Shown here piece after piece: positions 63,408 to 64,000 of a stretch of 64,000 nucleotides of DNA (its first letter is position 1; every line of letters begins with the position of its first letter). Made by a program: the position numbers and the translations under genes. The notes beneath the pieces are model-generated. The model worked only from the letters and a program-made list of their open reading frames with translations, was not told the origin of the DNA and made no database searches. The stretch covers positions 62,001 to 126,000 of the forward strand of contig NZ_FOPV01000008.1 of the NCBI RefSeq assembly GCF_900113575.1. Reading direction: 5' to 3'. Origin of the DNA: Nitrosospira sp. Nsp14 (GTDB lineage Bacteria; Pseudomonadota; Gammaproteobacteria; Burkholderiales; Nitrosomonadaceae).

Positions 63408-64000
63408 GTGGCGATCGTTACAAGAAAATTTGATGCGGTAATCGTTGGCGCTGGCGGCGCGGGTATGCGAGCCGCATTGCAACTATCGGAAGCGGGACTA
63501 AAGGTCGCGATATTATCCAAGGTATTCCCCACCCGTTCGCATACCGTGGCGGCCCAGGGGGGGATAGCGGCGGCGCTCGGCAACGTTACCGAGGATAACT
63601 GGCACTGGCACATGTATGACACGGTAAAGGGCTCGGACTATCTCGGCGACCAGGACGCGATTGAGTTCATGTGCCGCCAAGCCAGCGAGGTGGTGTATGA
63701 ACTGGAGCATTTCGGCATGCCGTTCGACCGCCTCGACAACGGGAAAATTTACCAGCGCCCGTTTGGAGGGCAGTCGCAAAATTTCGGGGGCGCGCAGGCA
63801 ACGCGCTCATGCGCGGCGGCGGATCGTACCGGCCACGCCATGCTGCACACGCTCTACCAGCGCAATGTGCAAGCGAACACCCAGTTTTTCATAGAATGGA
63901 TGGGGCTGGACCTGATTCGCGATGAGGACGGCGACGTTTGCGGCGTGACGGCGCTGGATATTGAAACCGGTGAAGTCATGGCGATGCAGGCACGGGCCAC
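63408..64000 (+). CDS. sdhA: Succinate dehydrogenase flavoprotein subunit, N-terminal part (cut by window edge)
   Basis: SdhA carries covalent FAD and oxidises succinate to fumarate. About 197 residues are visible from a GTG start at 63408. They include the FAD-binding [13 protein letters not shown], the flavinylated histidine in [30 protein letters not shown] and [17 protein letters not shown] with [10 protein letters not shown]. The reading frame runs off the right edge, so sdhB probably lies beyond. It closes the sdhCDA order of the operon. Confidence 0.96.
   Translation, partial: MAIVTRKFDAVIVGAGGAGMRAALQLSEAGLKVAILSKVFPTRSHTVAAQGGIAAALGNVTEDNWHWHMYDTVKGSDYLGDQDAIEFMCRQASEVVYELEHFGMPFDRLDNGKIYQRPFGGQSQNFGGAQATRSCAAADRTGHAMLHTLYQRNVQANTQFFIEWMGLDLIRDEDGDVCGVTALDIETGEVMAMQARA

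Overview
This window reads as the chromosome of a betaproteobacterium. The gene complement, gene orders such as pcnB-folK-deoxynucleoside kinase-panB-panC, and a GC content estimated by eye in the mid-fifties fit the Nitrosomonadales, most likely a Nitrosospira-like ammonia oxidiser. No ammonia-oxidation marker lies in the window, so the genus is an inference. I found no rRNA, tRNA, CRISPR array, insertion sequence or phage gene. The window opens inside a chemoreceptor gene and closes inside sdhA.

Positions 1-7100 hold a chemosensory operon resembling the Wsp pathway: chemoreceptor, CheA with a C-terminal receiver, CheB, then a receiver-GAF-GAF-GGDEF-EAL protein. Its GGDEF motif is degenerate and its EAL motif is intact, so the output is predicted to degrade cyclic di-GMP. 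Positions 7480-22100 hold a stress and salvage district: a DHH phosphoesterase, a phosphotransferase-kinase fusion, a C39 peptidase / GCS2 ligase / N-formylglutamate amidohydrolase run, pncA-pncB, a fused hibernation factor with a cold-shock domain, UspA, RtcB with archease, PolX, a phosphoribosyltransferase, an internally duplicated acidic protein and a small NrtS-like membrane protein.

Positions 22390-32460 hold an AttH-type ABC exporter operon, djlA, a glutathione transferase, ettA, a membrane-anchored retropepsin-like protein and a secreted formylglycine-generating-enzyme-like protein. Positions 32600-39820 form a type I secretion locus: an RTX protein made almost entirely of calcium-binding repeats with Asp/Lys spacers, a 930-bp spacer, then divergent permease-ATPase, HlyD and TolC genes. 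Positions 39870-49290 are housekeeping: murA, ridA, recG, an orphan ABC ATPase, pcnB, folK, a deoxynucleoside kinase, panB and panC.

Positions 50000-64000 begin with a Crp/Fnr regulator and then carry central carbon genes: aconitase, prpD, prpC, prpB, mdh and the start of sdhCDA. Between them lie an SDR protein lacking the usual catalytic tyrosine, a lipase-like hydrolase, an unrecognised multi-pass membrane protein and a Tyr/Pro-rich exported protein. Together prpB, prpC, prpD and acnA would give a 2-methylcitrate cycle feeding succinate and pyruvate toward Sdh and Mdh. The candidates for undescribed biology are the Wsp-like operon with a phosphodiesterase output, the C39/GCS2/amidohydrolase run, the RTX locus, and the hydrolase-membrane protein pair at 54920-57123.
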